Part shown: one piece after another, positions 29,836 to 41,183 of the stretch
Numbering within the stretch: position 1 is the first letter of the stretch
Layout: the number at the start of each line of letters is the position of its first letter
Origin: Lentisphaerota bacterium
GTDB lineage: Bacteria > Verrucomicrobiota > Lentisphaeria > Victivallales > Victivallaceae
DNA: 64,000 nt
Direction: 5' to 3'
Assembly (NCBI GenBank): GCA_015061525.1
Contig: SUWK01000002.1
Span: 1 to 64,000, forward strand
Position numbers and translations under genes: made by a program
Notes under the pieces: model-generated
Databases searched by the model: none
Told to the model about the DNA's origin: nothing
The model's input: the letters and a program-made list of their open reading frames with translations, nothing else

Positions 29836-30476
29836 TATTCACCTTTTTCCTTTTTGGAAGACTTCTTCGCGGAAGACTCCTTTTTGGAAGGCAGCACTTT
29901 GTCGATCAAATGATATTCGCAGGCCTCTTCCGCGCTCATAAAGAAATCCCGCTCGGTATCCTTGTAGAGTTTTTTCACCGGCTGACCGGAGTGACTGGCA
30001 AGGATGTTGTTGAGGATCTCTTTCAAACGCAAAATCTCTTTCGCCTGAATATCAATATCTGCCGCAGTACCCTCGGCACCGCCCCAGGGCTGATGGATCA
30101 TGATCCGGCTGTGCGGCAGAGCAAAACGTTTTCCCGGCGCACCGGCGGCAAGCAGCACCGCCCCCATGCTGGCGCACTGGCCGAGGCAATAAGTACGCAC
30201 ATCGCAGGAGATCAGCTGCATGGTATCGTAGATCGCCAGCCCGGCGGTCACAGAACCACCGGGACTGTTGATGTACAATTCGATGTCCTTTTTGGGGTCT
30301 TCAGCCTGCAAAAAGAGCAACTGGGCAACGATCAATCCGGCGACCTGATCGTCGATCGGGGTGCCGAGGAGGATGATCCGGTCTTTGAGCAGACGGCTGT
30401 AGATATCGAACGCACGTTCTCCCTGACCGGTCTGTTCAACCACGGTCGGAACCAAATAAGAATTGGTTTTTTTCAT
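29835..30476 (-). CDS. clpP: ATP-dependent Clp protease proteolytic subunit
   Basis: [49 protein letters not shown] catalytic Ser, MIHQPWGG. Confidence 0.96.
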   Translation of the reverse strand: MKKTNSYLVPTVVEQTGQGERAFDIYSRLLKDRIILLGTPIDDQVAGLIVAQLLFLQAEDPKKDIELYINSPGGSVTAGLAIYDTMQLISCDVRTYCLGQCASMGAVLLAAGAPGKRFALPHSRIMIHQPWGGAEGTAADIDIQAKEILRLKEILNNILASHSGQPVKKLYKDTERDFFMSAEEACEYHLIDKVLPSKKESSAKKSSKKEKGE

Positions 30477-30535
30477 AGTTGTATTTTCCTTTCTCCCCTC
30501 ACACGATCACATCTTGAAATATCCGGTCACTGCGG

Positions 30536-31855
30536 TCAGTTGATCGCAGAATCGGTAAGTTTTTCCAAAGTTTTGCCATTGATGATATCCATGCGCAGCT
30601 CATCAATTGAACCGGATTTCTCCAGCATGTCACGCAGCTCGCGGGGCTTGCAGCCGTAGTAACGGCTCATCATCACCAGCTGTTCATTCAATTCAACATC
30701 ATCAACGGTGATATTTTCCAGTTTGGCGATCTTGCGGAGCAAAAGAGCGCGGCGGACCGCGGCTTTGGCATCAGTATCCACGGCGGCACGATGGTCGGCA
30801 AGTTCAGCTTTGAACTTCTCAGCGTCAGCATCGCTCTTGACGATCTCACTGGCTTTCTGCTGCAGAAGTTTCTGGATCTCATTTTCAACCAGAGCCTCGG
30901 GCAGATCGAATTCACCGGCCTGCTCGTTGAGTTTGGCAAAAACCGCTTCAGAAGCGTTGCGGCGCTGCTGATTTTTGGCATCCAGTTCCAGACCTTTGCG
31001 GATATTGTCGCGCAGAGTCTCCATATCTTTGCTGCCGGTACGCTCGATAAGCTCGGCATCTTCCAGTTTTTTTCTGCGCTGGATGGCGGAAACTTTGACA
31101 GTATAGCTGATCTTTTTGCCCGCAAGAGCCGCTTCACGGTAATCAGCAGGATATTCCGCGTCAAAGGTGTACTCTTTACCGATTTCAGCACCGGTCATGG
31201 CTTTGATACAGCCGGGGATGTTTTCCGGCTCGTTGAGCCACATGAAAGCATCGGTCGCTTCAATCTGACGTTTCAGAGAAGCAGAAGCATCTTCGGGAAG
31301 TTCAAAATCGCCCTTATAGTCGACCTTGAGCATATCTTCTGCCTGAGCGGCACCCTCGACATCAGCGTAAGTACCATACATGGCCCGGTACATATCCAGG
31401 CGTTCTTCAATGGCTTTATCCTCGACGGCATCCATCGGGACTTCGACTTTCAGATTTTTGTAATCACCGGGATTGATTTCAGGAGCGACCACACCCTCCA
31501 TGGTGAAAGTGAACTCTTCACCGGCTTTGATCTCGCCGAACTCTTTGAAACGCAAAGAGAGCAGATCCAGCTCTTCATTGGCTTCAATTTTTTCCACAGC
31601 GGCACCGACGAAACGATTGCGCAGCTCTTCATTGATCTCGGCAGCATACTTTTTGGCGACCATGCCGATCGGGGCTTTACCGGGACGGAAACCGGGCATA
31701 CTTGCAACACCGGCGATGTAGGAAACAACTTTGTTCTGTTCGTTTTTCGCGGTTTCAGCTTCGATCTTCACCGCGAATTCTTTGGTGCAAACACCGCCGT
31801 CTTTGATCTCCAGCACGATGGAGTCACTCAATTTTTTTGCCATTTTCTGACACAC
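30536..31855 (-). CDS. tig: Trigger factor
   Basis: MPGFRPGKAPIGMV motif, upstream of clpP-clpX, 439 aa. Confidence 0.92.
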   Translation of the reverse strand: MCQKMAKKLSDSIVLEIKDGGVCTKEFAVKIEAETAKNEQNKVVSYIAGVASMPGFRPGKAPIGMVAKKYAAEINEELRNRFVGAAVEKIEANEELDLLSLRFKEFGEIKAGEEFTFTMEGVVAPEINPGDYKNLKVEVPMDAVEDKAIEERLDMYRAMYGTYADVEGAAQAEDMLKVDYKGDFELPEDASASLKRQIEATDAFMWLNEPENIPGCIKAMTGAEIGKEYTFDAEYPADYREAALAGKKISYTVKVSAIQRRKKLEDAELIERTGSKDMETLRDNIRKGLELDAKNQQRRNASEAVFAKLNEQAGEFDLPEALVENEIQKLLQQKASEIVKSDADAEKFKAELADHRAAVDTDAKAAVRRALLLRKIAKLENITVDDVELNEQLVMMSRYYGCKPRELRDMLEKSGSIDELRMDIINGKTLEKLTDSAIN

Positions 31856-32066
31856 CTTTCTTGAAAGTATTTAATAAAAAAAGATTTTTCAGTCTACACT
31901 GCGATTTTATAATATACCCCCGGAGTGTTTTTTTTACAACCTTTTTTACGTTTTTTCCGTCAGAAAAAACAACTTTATATTGAAAAAAGTTGGAATACTC
32001 CGTCAATGTGTGATATATTATCCGCCGTAAGGAGTTTTTTACACACAACCGGAAAGGGATGTTTTT

Positions 32067-32525
32067 ATGAAAAAAATGCTTTTTGCACTGCTGCCGCTGC
32101 TGCTGGCAGGGTGTCTCAATGTTGAATATACCGGCAGAAAATTTGTCCCGCAGGACTCCGTAAAATTTACCCGCAATACCGCAGATATCCCGTTGGATGA
32201 CTATACGATGATCGGCAAATTCACCGTTGCCCCCCACTTCAATCCACACCCCTATGAGGTGGAAGAAGCCGTTCTGGAAAAATCCCGCGAAGTTGGCGGA
32301 GATATCCTGCTTTTCGTATCCGCAAAAGCTGCCCCGCGCAGTGCTTACACTCCGGACAGTGAAGAATTCGGCAAACCGGTACCGCGTAAGGCTTCAAAAG
32401 CTGAACAGAAAATTCTTCATGAGCAAAGTCCTCTTCCTCAAAGACACGCCGCCAGACTCCGGCAGGTCTACGAATTCAAACTCTACAAAAAAACTTCCGA
32501 AGTCAATCGGCAGCTCGGTTTCTGA
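32067..32525 (+). CDS. Small putative lipoprotein
   Basis: MKKMLFALLPLLLAGC lipobox; RBS GGAAAGGG upstream. Confidence 0.7.
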   Translation: MKKMLFALLPLLLAGCLNVEYTGRKFVPQDSVKFTRNTADIPLDDYTMIGKFTVAPHFNPHPYEVEEAVLEKSREVGGDILLFVSAKAAPRSAYTPDSEEFGKPVPRKASKAEQKILHEQSPLPQRHAARLRQVYEFKLYKKTSEVNRQLGF

Positions 32526-32561
32526 AACGATTCCACCCTCCCCGAAAGGAACACAGATCTT

Positions 32562-32903
32562 TTACCGCTCTGCGAAGCTGGCGCATTCTCCCATGGGATC
32601 AGCAGTTTCGTCGCTCAACGCACAAACTGTCTTAAAGGGGTGTACGATAAAATATTTACAGTTCCGGCAAAATCTGCTGTCGGCACTCCCGGCAAGTTCG
32701 GTTTTCTCCCGGAAGTCTCCCCCCAGCAAAGCCTTGAGTTTATCTGTAGATGCACCCGGTTCCGGAGCGTCATCTGCAGAAGCAGAACTTTTCCACTCCG
32801 TTCCGCACAATGCACAAACGGTGATCTCCCCGATGATCTTCCAACCCCGGGTCAATTTCTTTTTCTTGCCGAAACTCTCTTCCTGACAGTGTGGACAACG
32901 CAT
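32562..32903 (-). CDS. Small double Zn-ribbon-like protein downstream of clpC
   Basis: CPHC...CALCG and CRNCKYF...C...C patterns; starts 4 nt from the clpC stop. Confidence 0.65.
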   Translation of the reverse strand: MRCPHCQEESFGKKKKLTRGWKIIGEITVCALCGTEWKSSASADDAPEPGASTDKLKALLGGDFREKTELAGSADSRFCRNCKYFIVHPFKTVCALSDETADPMGECASFAER

Positions 32904-32906
32904 GAG

Positions 32907-35402
32907 TCACTCCTTTGAAGAATTTTCCGGAAAAATCAGTATCTTCTGCTTATCCAGTTCCACCCGGACTCCGGATGCTCCTTCAAAACTGCCGCGCAAT
33001 ATCTCCTCTGCAAGCGGATCCTCAATCCAGTGTTCCACCGCCCGCCGCAGCGGACGCGCACCGTATTCCACCTCATAATCACGTTCAAGCAGAAACGCTT
33101 TCACCTGATCACTGACACTCAAAGTCAATGAACGCTCCGCCAATTTTTCCCGGAGTTTGTCCAGCTCCAGATCAATGATCCTGATCAAAGCATCCTTATC
33201 CAGCTGACGGAAGACCACCACCTCATCCAGACGGTTTATGAACTCCGGCTTGAAATACTTTTTGGCAACTGCCAGGAGTTTTTCTTCAGCTTTAAGCGAT
33301 TCGGTCACCGCATCTGTGGCAAAACCCAACGTTCCGGTTCCGGCAAGCTCTGCTGCTCCCACGTTACTGGTCATGATTATCACCGTATTGCGGAAATCGA
33401 TCCGGCGGCCGAGCGTATCGGTGATCCTGCCCTCTTCCAATATCTGCAGCAGCATATTCACCACATCCGGATGTGCTTTTTCGATCTCATCGAACAACAC
33501 CACTGAATACGGACGGCGGCGAACCTTTTCCGTCAACTCTCCTCCGTCACCGTGACCGACATACCCCGGCGGAGAACCGACCAGACGCGATACGTTGAAT
33601 TTCTCCATATATTCAGACATATCTATCTGGATAAGCGCATCGGCATCACCGAACATAAATTCTGCCAACGCCTTGGCAAGCAATGTTTTTCCGACACCGG
33701 TCGGCCCGAGAAAGATAAAGGAACCTATAGGACGCAACGGATTTTTCAACTCTGCACGGGAACGGCGCAACGCCTTGGAAATAACCGACACAGCCTGATC
33801 CTGACCGACCACGGTGCGTTTCAATTCACTCTCCATGCGCAGAAGTTTGGCACTCTCACCTTCTTCAAGCTGCTGAACCGGTACGCCGGTAAGTTTCGCA
33901 ACGACCGCAGCAATATCTGCCGGAGTGATATCCGAAACCGTGTCGCGTTTGGCTTCGCGCCATTTACTGACCGTCTCTTCCAGTGCTGCACGCACTTTAC
34001 GCTCTTCATCACGCAGTTTGGCGGCTGATTCAAAGTTCTGTTCCGCAACCGCTTTGAGTTTTTTCTCGGAAAGAGCAGTAAGTTTTTTCTCAAGTTTTTC
34101 CGTATCCGGCGGCGGGATCACCTGAGCGATACGCGCCCGGGAACCGGCTTCATCCATCACGTCGATCGCCTTATCGGGCAGATACCGTCCGGAAATGTAG
34201 CGGTCGGAAAGTTTCACCGCATTTTCCAATGCTCCGGGCAGATAGCGGACATGGTGGTGTTTCTCGTAGGTCGCACTCAATCCGTGGAGGATCCTGATGG
34301 AATCTTCCACGGACGGCGGATTAACCATCACCGGCTGGAAACGCCGTTCCAACGCGGCATCTTTTTCTATACCTTTACGGTATTCATCAAGAGTAGTTGC
34401 GCCAACGCACTGCAATTCTCCGCGGGAAAGAGCAGGCTTGATGATATTGGCGGCATCCATCGCACCTTCCGCACCGCCGGCACCGACAATGGTGTGCAGT
34501 TCATCAATGAAAAGAATGACTTTTCCGGAGTTCCGGACTTCATCAATAACTCCCTTTATGCGCTCTTCAAACTGACCGCGGTACTTGGTTCCGGCAACCA
34601 TCAGCGGCAAATCTATACTGTAGACCAGTTTGTCCGCAAGAAGATCAGGAACACGTTTATCGGCGATCGCCTGTGCAAGCCCTTCGATGATCGCAGTCTT
34701 GCCGACACCGGCCTCACCGATAAGTACCGGATTGTTCTTGGTGCGGCGGCAGAGGATCTGAACCACTCTTTCAATCTCATCAGCTCTGCCGACCACCGGA
34801 TCAAGTGAACCATTCTGCGCCAGAGCAGTCAGATTTCTGCCGAATGCCTCAAGCGCAGTAAAGTTTCCGTTTCCAAGCGGCATATCGCCGGAATCGTTTT
34901 CCGGATTGCCGTTCTCTCCGGCAGCTCCATCAGGCAGATAATCCGGATCAAGAGCTTTGAGAACCGCCTTGCGGACTGCATCGGCATTCACCCCCAGATT
35001 CCGCATTATTCTTGCCGCCTGACTTGAACCTTCACGCAGCAATCCGAGCAGCAGGTGTTCAGTACCGATAAAATTGTAATTCATCGCCTTGGCTTCATGG
35101 GCGGCAAGTTCAAAAACCTTGTTCAATCCGCCGGTTATCGCCAATTCGCCCTCCATCATGGTAGTTTCACCCTGACCGCAGCTCTTTTCCACCTCCAGAC
35201 GCATGGCATCCAGATTCAGCCCCTGCTCTTTAAGAACATTGACCGCCACACCCTCTCCGAGCGCAAGCAGTCCCAACAGCAGGTGTTCGGTACCGACATA
35301 ACCGTGGTTGAAACGCATCGACTCCCTCTTGGCAAGCAGCATTACCTGCCGGGCACGCGGCGTAAAGCGGTCAAAACCGCCGGAATTGGATTTTTCACTC
35401 AT
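32907..35402 (-). CDS. clpC: ATP-dependent Clp protease ATP-binding subunit ClpC
   Basis: Two Clp_N repeats, two AAA modules ([30 protein letters not shown]), UVR-like linker. Confidence 0.95.
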   Translation of the reverse strand: MSEKSNSGGFDRFTPRARQVMLLAKRESMRFNHGYVGTEHLLLGLLALGEGVAVNVLKEQGLNLDAMRLEVEKSCGQGETTMMEGELAITGGLNKVFELAAHEAKAMNYNFIGTEHLLLGLLREGSSQAARIMRNLGVNADAVRKAVLKALDPDYLPDGAAGENGNPENDSGDMPLGNGNFTALEAFGRNLTALAQNGSLDPVVGRADEIERVVQILCRRTKNNPVLIGEAGVGKTAIIEGLAQAIADKRVPDLLADKLVYSIDLPLMVAGTKYRGQFEERIKGVIDEVRNSGKVILFIDELHTIVGAGGAEGAMDAANIIKPALSRGELQCVGATTLDEYRKGIEKDAALERRFQPVMVNPPSVEDSIRILHGLSATYEKHHHVRYLPGALENAVKLSDRYISGRYLPDKAIDVMDEAGSRARIAQVIPPPDTEKLEKKLTALSEKKLKAVAEQNFESAAKLRDEERKVRAALEETVSKWREAKRDTVSDITPADIAAVVAKLTGVPVQQLEEGESAKLLRMESELKRTVVGQDQAVSVISKALRRSRAELKNPLRPIGSFIFLGPTGVGKTLLAKALAEFMFGDADALIQIDMSEYMEKFNVSRLVGSPPGYVGHGDGGELTEKVRRRPYSVVLFDEIEKAHPDVVNMLLQILEEGRITDTLGRRIDFRNTVIIMTSNVGAAELAGTGTLGFATDAVTESLKAEEKLLAVAKKYFKPEFINRLDEVVVFRQLDKDALIRIIDLELDKLREKLAERSLTLSVSDQVKAFLLERDYEVEYGARPLRRAVEHWIEDPLAEEILRGSFEGASGVRVELDKQKILIFPENSSKE

Positions 35403-35482
35403 AATTCAAATACTCTCCTCAAAAAACCTCTTTCTCCGTAAAATGTAATATAATACACCGGCTATGAAGTTTCAATGGCATT

Positions 35483-36781
35483 TTAATTTTTCGGCTCGTA
35501 ATAATCATCATGCGACGGCACAAATGACGGCAGTGTCGGCAGCAGAAACAGCAGAACCAGCAGCATCACCCCGCTGAAAAGGAAAAACGTCTGGTAACGG
35601 CTGATCTCCCTGCCGAAAAGTTCCCATACCGGAGCAAGCATCGCAGTTCCGAGAATCAGTGACGTGCCGATCCTGCCGATCGCCGCACCGGCACTGGAAT
35701 AAGTCTGGACAAACGCCATCGCCATGGTTTTGTTCCCCGGACGCGCCAGTGAAAGTAATTCTGCAGAGTTGTTGCACATGAACAAACTGTACGCAAAACT
35801 GGTCGCAAAAATCACCGCCCCGGCAAATATCGTGAAACCCGGCATGGATTTATCAACGAAGAAGAGCGAAAACGCCACCGTCATATAAAGCAGATGCGAA
35901 AGCAGTTCCAGATATTTGAGTTTCACACTCCCGAAAAATCTGCCGTAACAGAAATAACCAACCACAAATCCGCTCAACCCGACAGAAGAGATGATCTGAA
36001 CCGTACCATGCCCCAGCTCAACATATTTTCCAAGATAAAGGTACGTAAGCGGCGAAAGCGACGTAAACGACAGAGAAAGCAGCCCAACGTAGACCGAATA
36101 TGCCGTCAGCGGTCCGTTCTTTATGGAAATGCCCAGCCCTTTCCGGACATCCGGCGTTTCCGGAACCGCATTTTTATTTTCCGGAAATCTGGAAATACAG
36201 TAATACCTGCCCAGCACCAGCAATCCGGTAACTGCGATAACGATCTGCATGAAGATCATCGGCGGATTCTTTTTCAGCACCAGCCCGATAATAAAAAAGA
36301 GTATTCCGGTAAAACCGGTATAGAAGAACCGCATCGTGCCGAAAAAACGCGCCCGATCCTGCGCCCGGAGAAACACATCCAGCAGCGGATACCAGGTCGC
36401 CCCGTAAGTGCACCGCTGGAAACAGTAAACCAGACACCCGGCAAGAGCCGCATACTTTGCCGCAGCTCCGGCAAGCGGAGCTGCCGCCATGATCAGAAAA
36501 CCGGCACAACCGGCAAAACAGGAATACCGCACCGTCGTCTTCAATCCCGCCCGGGTGATGATCATGCACGCCGGAATATAAAGCAACGCCCCGAGAACAC
36601 TGGAAAAACTGGTTCCCAGCATGGTCAGCATATCACCGCCATCAAGCATGGTAAAATAGATTATTATCAATGCACTGCTGTCCAGCATCACTTCGGAAAC
36701 ACAACCGAAAAGGCAGGCAAAATATGCGTATATCCTGCCCCTTTTACGTTCTCTCTCACTCAATGTATCAGCGTAAGACAT
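35483..36781 (-). CDS. MFS transporter
   Basis: 432 aa, about 12 TM segments. Confidence 0.75.
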   Translation of the reverse strand: MSYADTLSERERKRGRIYAYFACLFGCVSEVMLDSSALIIIYFTMLDGGDMLTMLGTSFSSVLGALLYIPACMIITRAGLKTTVRYSCFAGCAGFLIMAAAPLAGAAAKYAALAGCLVYCFQRCTYGATWYPLLDVFLRAQDRARFFGTMRFFYTGFTGILFFIIGLVLKKNPPMIFMQIVIAVTGLLVLGRYYCISRFPENKNAVPETPDVRKGLGISIKNGPLTAYSVYVGLLSLSFTSLSPLTYLYLGKYVELGHGTVQIISSVGLSGFVVGYFCYGRFFGSVKLKYLELLSHLLYMTVAFSLFFVDKSMPGFTIFAGAVIFATSFAYSLFMCNNSAELLSLARPGNKTMAMAFVQTYSSAGAAIGRIGTSLILGTAMLAPVWELFGREISRYQTFFLFSGVMLLVLLFLLPTLPSFVPSHDDYYEPKN

Positions 36782-36803
36782 TTCCCCACCCGATTTTTCT
36801 TTA

Positions 36804-37922
36804 TTATTGTACTTTGAAATCCAGTTTTTTCAACGCGTCAACCGCTTTTGCCGGAGCATTCACTACGGTGTATGCCGAAAATTCCCGGCGTATCCAGTAA
36901 TTGCCGCGCAACGCTTCAAACTGCGCCGGAGCTTCTGACAGAACCGACACATCGCGCCGGATATCGTAAGCATGCAGAACTGCTTTTTTTACCGCCTCAT
37001 CAATATCATCCACCCCGGCAAGGTCGATCACCGGAACATAAACCGGTTCCGGCAATCCGGCGGGCTTCCACTTTTCCAGTTCTGTTATCCCCAGATTTTT
37101 TGCAATATAACGTACTGCCGCCGCTGTGCCGTTGGCCTTGCCGTCAGCAGAGTACCCGGCTATATGCGGCGTACCGAAATCCACCACTTCACGCAATTCA
37201 CAACTCAAATCCGGCTCGCCGGGCCATACATCCATCAGCACACCGCCGAGCTTACCGTTTTTGACAGCTTCCACCAGAGCCTCTTCCACGACCGCTTCGC
37301 CACGGCAGCTGTTGAAAAACCATGCACCGGGACGCATTTTCCGGAAAAATTCCGCATCTGCCATATCAAGTGTGGGATATTTACCGCCTTTTTCCAGCGG
37401 CACATGGAGCGTAACGATATCCGATTTTGCCAACAAATCATCCAATTCCGTAAAACCGGCAACGCCCTCTTTTTCAGCCCGGGGCGGGTCATTGAGCAAA
37501 ACATTCATGCCGAATGCCCCGGCAGCTTCCGCCACCCGTCTGCCGACCTGACCGACACCGATGATCCCCAGAGTTTTGCCGCGCAGCGGCATATCCATGG
37601 CGGCAAAAGCGCTGGCTATATAGTTTTTCACACTGTCGGCGTTGCATCCGGGGGCGTTGCTCCACTTGATTCCGCATTGGGCAAGTTCTCCGGCGGCGAT
37701 ATGGTCAAAACCGATAGTTGCAGTTGCAACAAAACGCACTTTTGACGCTCCGAGCAAGGCTTTATTGCATTTCGTCCTTGTCCGGACGATCAAAGCATCA
37801 GCATCGGCGACATCCGCACAAGTCACCGCTTTGCCCGGCAGATAAACCACCTCGGCAAAAGGTTCAAAAACTCCCCGCAGAAAAGGGATTTTGTCGTCAG
37901 CAACGATTTTCATTTTCAGCAC
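36804..37922 (-). CDS. pdxB: Erythronate-4-phosphate dehydrogenase
   Basis: KIVADDKIPFLRGVFEPFAEVVYLPG N-terminus and GIIGVGQVGRRVAE Rossmann motif typical of PdxB. Confidence 0.88.
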   Translation of the reverse strand: MLKMKIVADDKIPFLRGVFEPFAEVVYLPGKAVTCADVADADALIVRTRTKCNKALLGASKVRFVATATIGFDHIAAGELAQCGIKWSNAPGCNADSVKNYIASAFAAMDMPLRGKTLGIIGVGQVGRRVAEAAGAFGMNVLLNDPPRAEKEGVAGFTELDDLLAKSDIVTLHVPLEKGGKYPTLDMADAEFFRKMRPGAWFFNSCRGEAVVEEALVEAVKNGKLGGVLMDVWPGEPDLSCELREVVDFGTPHIAGYSADGKANGTAAAVRYIAKNLGITELEKWKPAGLPEPVYVPVIDLAGVDDIDEAVKKAVLHAYDIRRDVSVLSEAPAQFEALRGNYWIRREFSAYTVVNAPAKAVDALKKLDFKVQ

Positions 37923-39088
37923 AGCTCTCCCAGTAAAACCCTGTCGCGCATCATCATCGCAGCCCCCCGCGCGGTATCAGATGCAGTCAGAGTGGATATT
38001 TCTATTTTCAATTCGCGCACCGCCTCGGGAAAACAACGCAGCTCAAGCTCGTGCCGCAGTGAATCCGTGAGGATGTTTCCGAGATTGGCAAACTCTCCGG
38101 AAATAACGATCATTTCCGGATTCAGCAGCATCACAGCCACACTTAACGCATTGCCGATATCCCGGCACAATTCATCTGCAATGATCCGGCATCCACGGCT
38201 GCGTGAGGCATACTGGGCAAAAGTACGGATGGAGAAATTTTCCGGCAGACCGCCGAGATCGACTCCGGCAGCGCGGGATTCCGCGATTTTTTCCGCAAGT
38301 CCCGCCGGACTTGCCACTGACTCCAAACAACCGCAGTTACCGCAGCAGCAGCGCGCTCCGCCGGGACGCACCACCAGATGCCCGATCTCCATCGCCCTGC
38401 CCGAACTGCCGACAAAAAGCTCACCTTTTTTGATGAACCCGCCGCCGATACCGTCATCGGTAACTATATTGAACAGACTTTCCGGTGCATCCGGCAGCCG
38501 CTGAATATACTCCATTCTGGTTTTGACCATCGCTTCCGGCCACACTCTGGCCGGCAGACCGGAGGCATTTTCCAGCATCTTTCCGGTTTCGACCTCCTGC
38601 CACGGTGGAATATTCACCGCCCGGATGGAGTAGCTGCGTTCTATATCCACCAGCCCCGGATCAGCAAATCCCAAACCGCGTATCAGTTTCCAACTTTCTC
38701 CGGCAAGATCACGTAAATGCTGAAGCACCTCCAATATCTCGCACTTGACCTCAAGAAGCGAACTGCGCACCCCTGCCGGATGCTCGACCTGATGGATAAC
38801 TTTTCCGGCAGCATCAATAATCACTCCGGTACACCCGGAAAGGCGCAGTTCCACACCGGCTGTGTAACAGCAATCCGGCGCACAACACAGCTCCGGAGCC
38901 CGTCTGCCGGTCTTTTTTCCGCGCCGTTCCGGTTCCGCAATGATCCCGGATGCCTTCAATTCATCCACCGTTTCAAAAACAGTCGCCGCCCGGACACCGG
39001 TCAATGCGACCAGTTCCGGACGGGTTGCCTGCCCGTAGAGCAGTAAATGCCGCAACAGTGCGGTCTTGAGTTCCCGGCGGCGGCTCAT
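37916..39088 (-). CDS. ROK family transcriptional regulator/kinase-like protein
   Basis: N-terminal HTH; ROK Cys cluster CCCGNCGCLE; DDGIGGGFI. Confidence 0.88.
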   Translation of the reverse strand: MSRRRELKTALLRHLLLYGQATRPELVALTGVRAATVFETVDELKASGIIAEPERRGKKTGRRAPELCCAPDCCYTAGVELRLSGCTGVIIDAAGKVIHQVEHPAGVRSSLLEVKCEILEVLQHLRDLAGESWKLIRGLGFADPGLVDIERSYSIRAVNIPPWQEVETGKMLENASGLPARVWPEAMVKTRMEYIQRLPDAPESLFNIVTDDGIGGGFIKKGELFVGSSGRAMEIGHLVVRPGGARCCCGNCGCLESVASPAGLAEKIAESRAAGVDLGGLPENFSIRTFAQYASRSRGCRIIADELCRDIGNALSVAVMLLNPEMIVISGEFANLGNILTDSLRHELELRCFPEAVRELKIEISTLTASDTARGAAMMMRDRVLLGELC

Positions 39089-39894
39089 TTCAGTTTCAAT
39101 ACATCCTGCATATCATAGAGTCCGGCAGGAGCTTCCATAAGGAACTCCACCGCCAGCAGTGCGCCTCTGGCAAACATATCCCTGCTGGCTGCTTTGTGGG
39201 AAAGTTCCACCCGTTCCCCCTCGGCAGCAAAAATCACGGTATGATCTCCGACCACATCGCCGCCGCGCAGAGCGTGCATACCGATCTCTTCAGCCGGACG
39301 TTTACCGACCATACCGGCTCTGCCGTTTCTGACCGCTTCTTCATATTTCCACTGCCGTGCTTCGCAAACCACTTCTCCGAGACGCACCGCTGTACCGCTG
39401 GGAGAATCCAGCTTCTTATTGTGATGCATCTCAACTATCTCAACATTGTACTCCAACCCGAGGAATGCGGCAGCTTCTTTGACCAGTTTGAAAAGCAAAT
39501 TTACTCCGACACTCATATTGTTGGCAGCAACGATCCTGCCGTTTTCCTCATCCGCGAGCCGTTTCAGTTCAGCGCGGTCATCTGCGGTAAGCGCAGTTGT
39601 ACCGATGACCATGGCACAGTTGGCACGGACAGCTGTTTTTGCAGCTTCGATCACGCCGCCGGTGGCAAAATCGATGACCGCATCCGCACCGTCAGCAAGA
39701 GCAGTTTCCAGAGAATCGGTGATCTTCACACCGGCTTCTCCGCAACCGGCAAGAATACCGGCATCCTGACCGATGAACGGGGAACCGGGAAACTCCACAG
39801 CTCCGGCAAGGGTAAGAGTTTCACTTGCCATGATATTGGCAGACAGACGGCGGCCCATTCTGCCGGCGGCACCGACGATCACAACTTTATACAT
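39085..39894 (-). CDS. dapB: 4-hydroxy-tetrahydrodipicolinate reductase
   Basis: VVIVGAAGRMGRRL, NMSVGVNLLFKL, EMHHNKKLDSPSGTA. Confidence 0.95.
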   Translation of the reverse strand: MYKVVIVGAAGRMGRRLSANIMASETLTLAGAVEFPGSPFIGQDAGILAGCGEAGVKITDSLETALADGADAVIDFATGGVIEAAKTAVRANCAMVIGTTALTADDRAELKRLADEENGRIVAANNMSVGVNLLFKLVKEAAAFLGLEYNVEIVEMHHNKKLDSPSGTAVRLGEVVCEARQWKYEEAVRNGRAGMVGKRPAEEIGMHALRGGDVVGDHTVIFAAEGERVELSHKAASRDMFARGALLAVEFLMEAPAGLYDMQDVLKLK

Positions 39895-40071
39895 AAATTC
39901 CGTTCCTTCCTTTTCTGAACTGATATTCCATAAATTTTATGAGGCGGGAATGCCTTTTATATTAATATAACCAGAAACTGTCTGTAATTCAAGCTGCTTT
40001 TGCTTGAAAAAAACGATTACCGGTGCTATGGTATAGAAATGTTTAACAATCATTTCCGGAGATATTGATCG

Positions 40072-41178
40072 ATGCGTTGTTTGAATTGGTATGTGACCAA
40101 GGCTTTTCTTATCACTTTCGGCATGGCGATCCTGGTTCTGACTTTTGCCATGACCGGAGCCAATCTGATAAAAGTCCTGGAATTTGTTTCCCGCGGTATC
40201 CCGATGGCAGTTTTCGGGAAGTATATGCTTTTCATCCTGCCGCGGATACTGACATTCACCGTGCCGTGGGCGGTGATGGTATCTGTGGTGCTGCTTTTCG
40301 GCAGACTTTCCGCGGACAATGAGATAACTGCCATGCGTGCCTGCGGAGTAAGTATCATTCAGATCATAAGTCCCATTTTGCTCATCACTTTTCTGATGAC
40401 TCTGCTCTGTCTCTACCTGCAGGTCGAAATCGGCCCTCCGCTGCTCTGGAAATCCCGCAGTATGATGAGCAACGAGGCAGCTGAACGGCCGATGGCACTC
40501 TTTGAACCGGGCAGTCCTTTCGGTTATCAGGAGGGCAACAGCAATATCACCATTTCCATTGATGACCGTGTCGGTGAAAACGAACTGCGCGGAGTTCATT
40601 TCTGCAAAACCGACCTTGACGGCAATATCCTGCAGGAGATCAACGCCACACGGGGAGTAATTCAGGCAAATCAGGAAGAGATGATCCTCTATTTCACTCT
40701 TTACGACTGCATGATGGTCAACCGTTCTGAAGACGGACGCAGCGGCGTTTCACGCGGCTATGCAAAAGAGTTCCGTTTCCCATTCAACTACGGCAAAGAG
40801 ATCAACGGTCAGCGCATCGGAGAACGGGCAAAATATATGCCGGTCCGGGAGCTGCTCGGTGAAATACGCCGTACCAAACAGATGAATGAAGACACCACCA
40901 AACTGGAGATAGAATTGAATAAACGGGTCGCATTCGCCCTCTCTCCGATAGCATTTCTGCTGCTGGGGATGCCGCTTGCCATCCGTACCAGCCGCCGGGA
41001 AACTTCCATCGGACTGTTCATCAGCGTCATTCTGGCATCAGTCTACTTCTTTTCGATCATCCTTTTTGAATCTCTGGACAATATCACCTGGATCTACCCC
41101 CAGTATCTGCTGTGGATACCGAATATCGTCTTTCAGCTGCTCGGTGCAGTCATGACCTGGCGCATATCCCAGAGATAA
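40072..41178 (+). CDS. LptF/LptG family LPS export permease
   Basis: YVTKAFLITFGMAILVLTF...LPRILTFTVPWAVMVSVVLLFGRLSADNEITAMRACGVS. Confidence 0.9.
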   Translation: MRCLNWYVTKAFLITFGMAILVLTFAMTGANLIKVLEFVSRGIPMAVFGKYMLFILPRILTFTVPWAVMVSVVLLFGRLSADNEITAMRACGVSIIQIISPILLITFLMTLLCLYLQVEIGPPLLWKSRSMMSNEAAERPMALFEPGSPFGYQEGNSNITISIDDRVGENELRGVHFCKTDLDGNILQEINATRGVIQANQEEMILYFTLYDCMMVNRSEDGRSGVSRGYAKEFRFPFNYGKEINGQRIGERAKYMPVRELLGEIRRTKQMNEDTTKLEIELNKRVAFALSPIAFLLLGMPLAIRTSRRETSIGLFISVILASVYFFSIILFESLDNITWIYPQYLLWIPNIVFQLLGAVMTWRISQR

Positions 41179-41183
41179 AGAAC

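Noticed and set aside
28423-29913. 496 aa + strand ORF opposite clpX
   Set aside because: Antisense to clpX and the kinase start; no domain recognised.
30791-31864. 357 aa + strand ORF opposite tig
   Set aside because: Shadow ORF fully antisense to the well-supported trigger factor gene; no recognisable domain or RBS.
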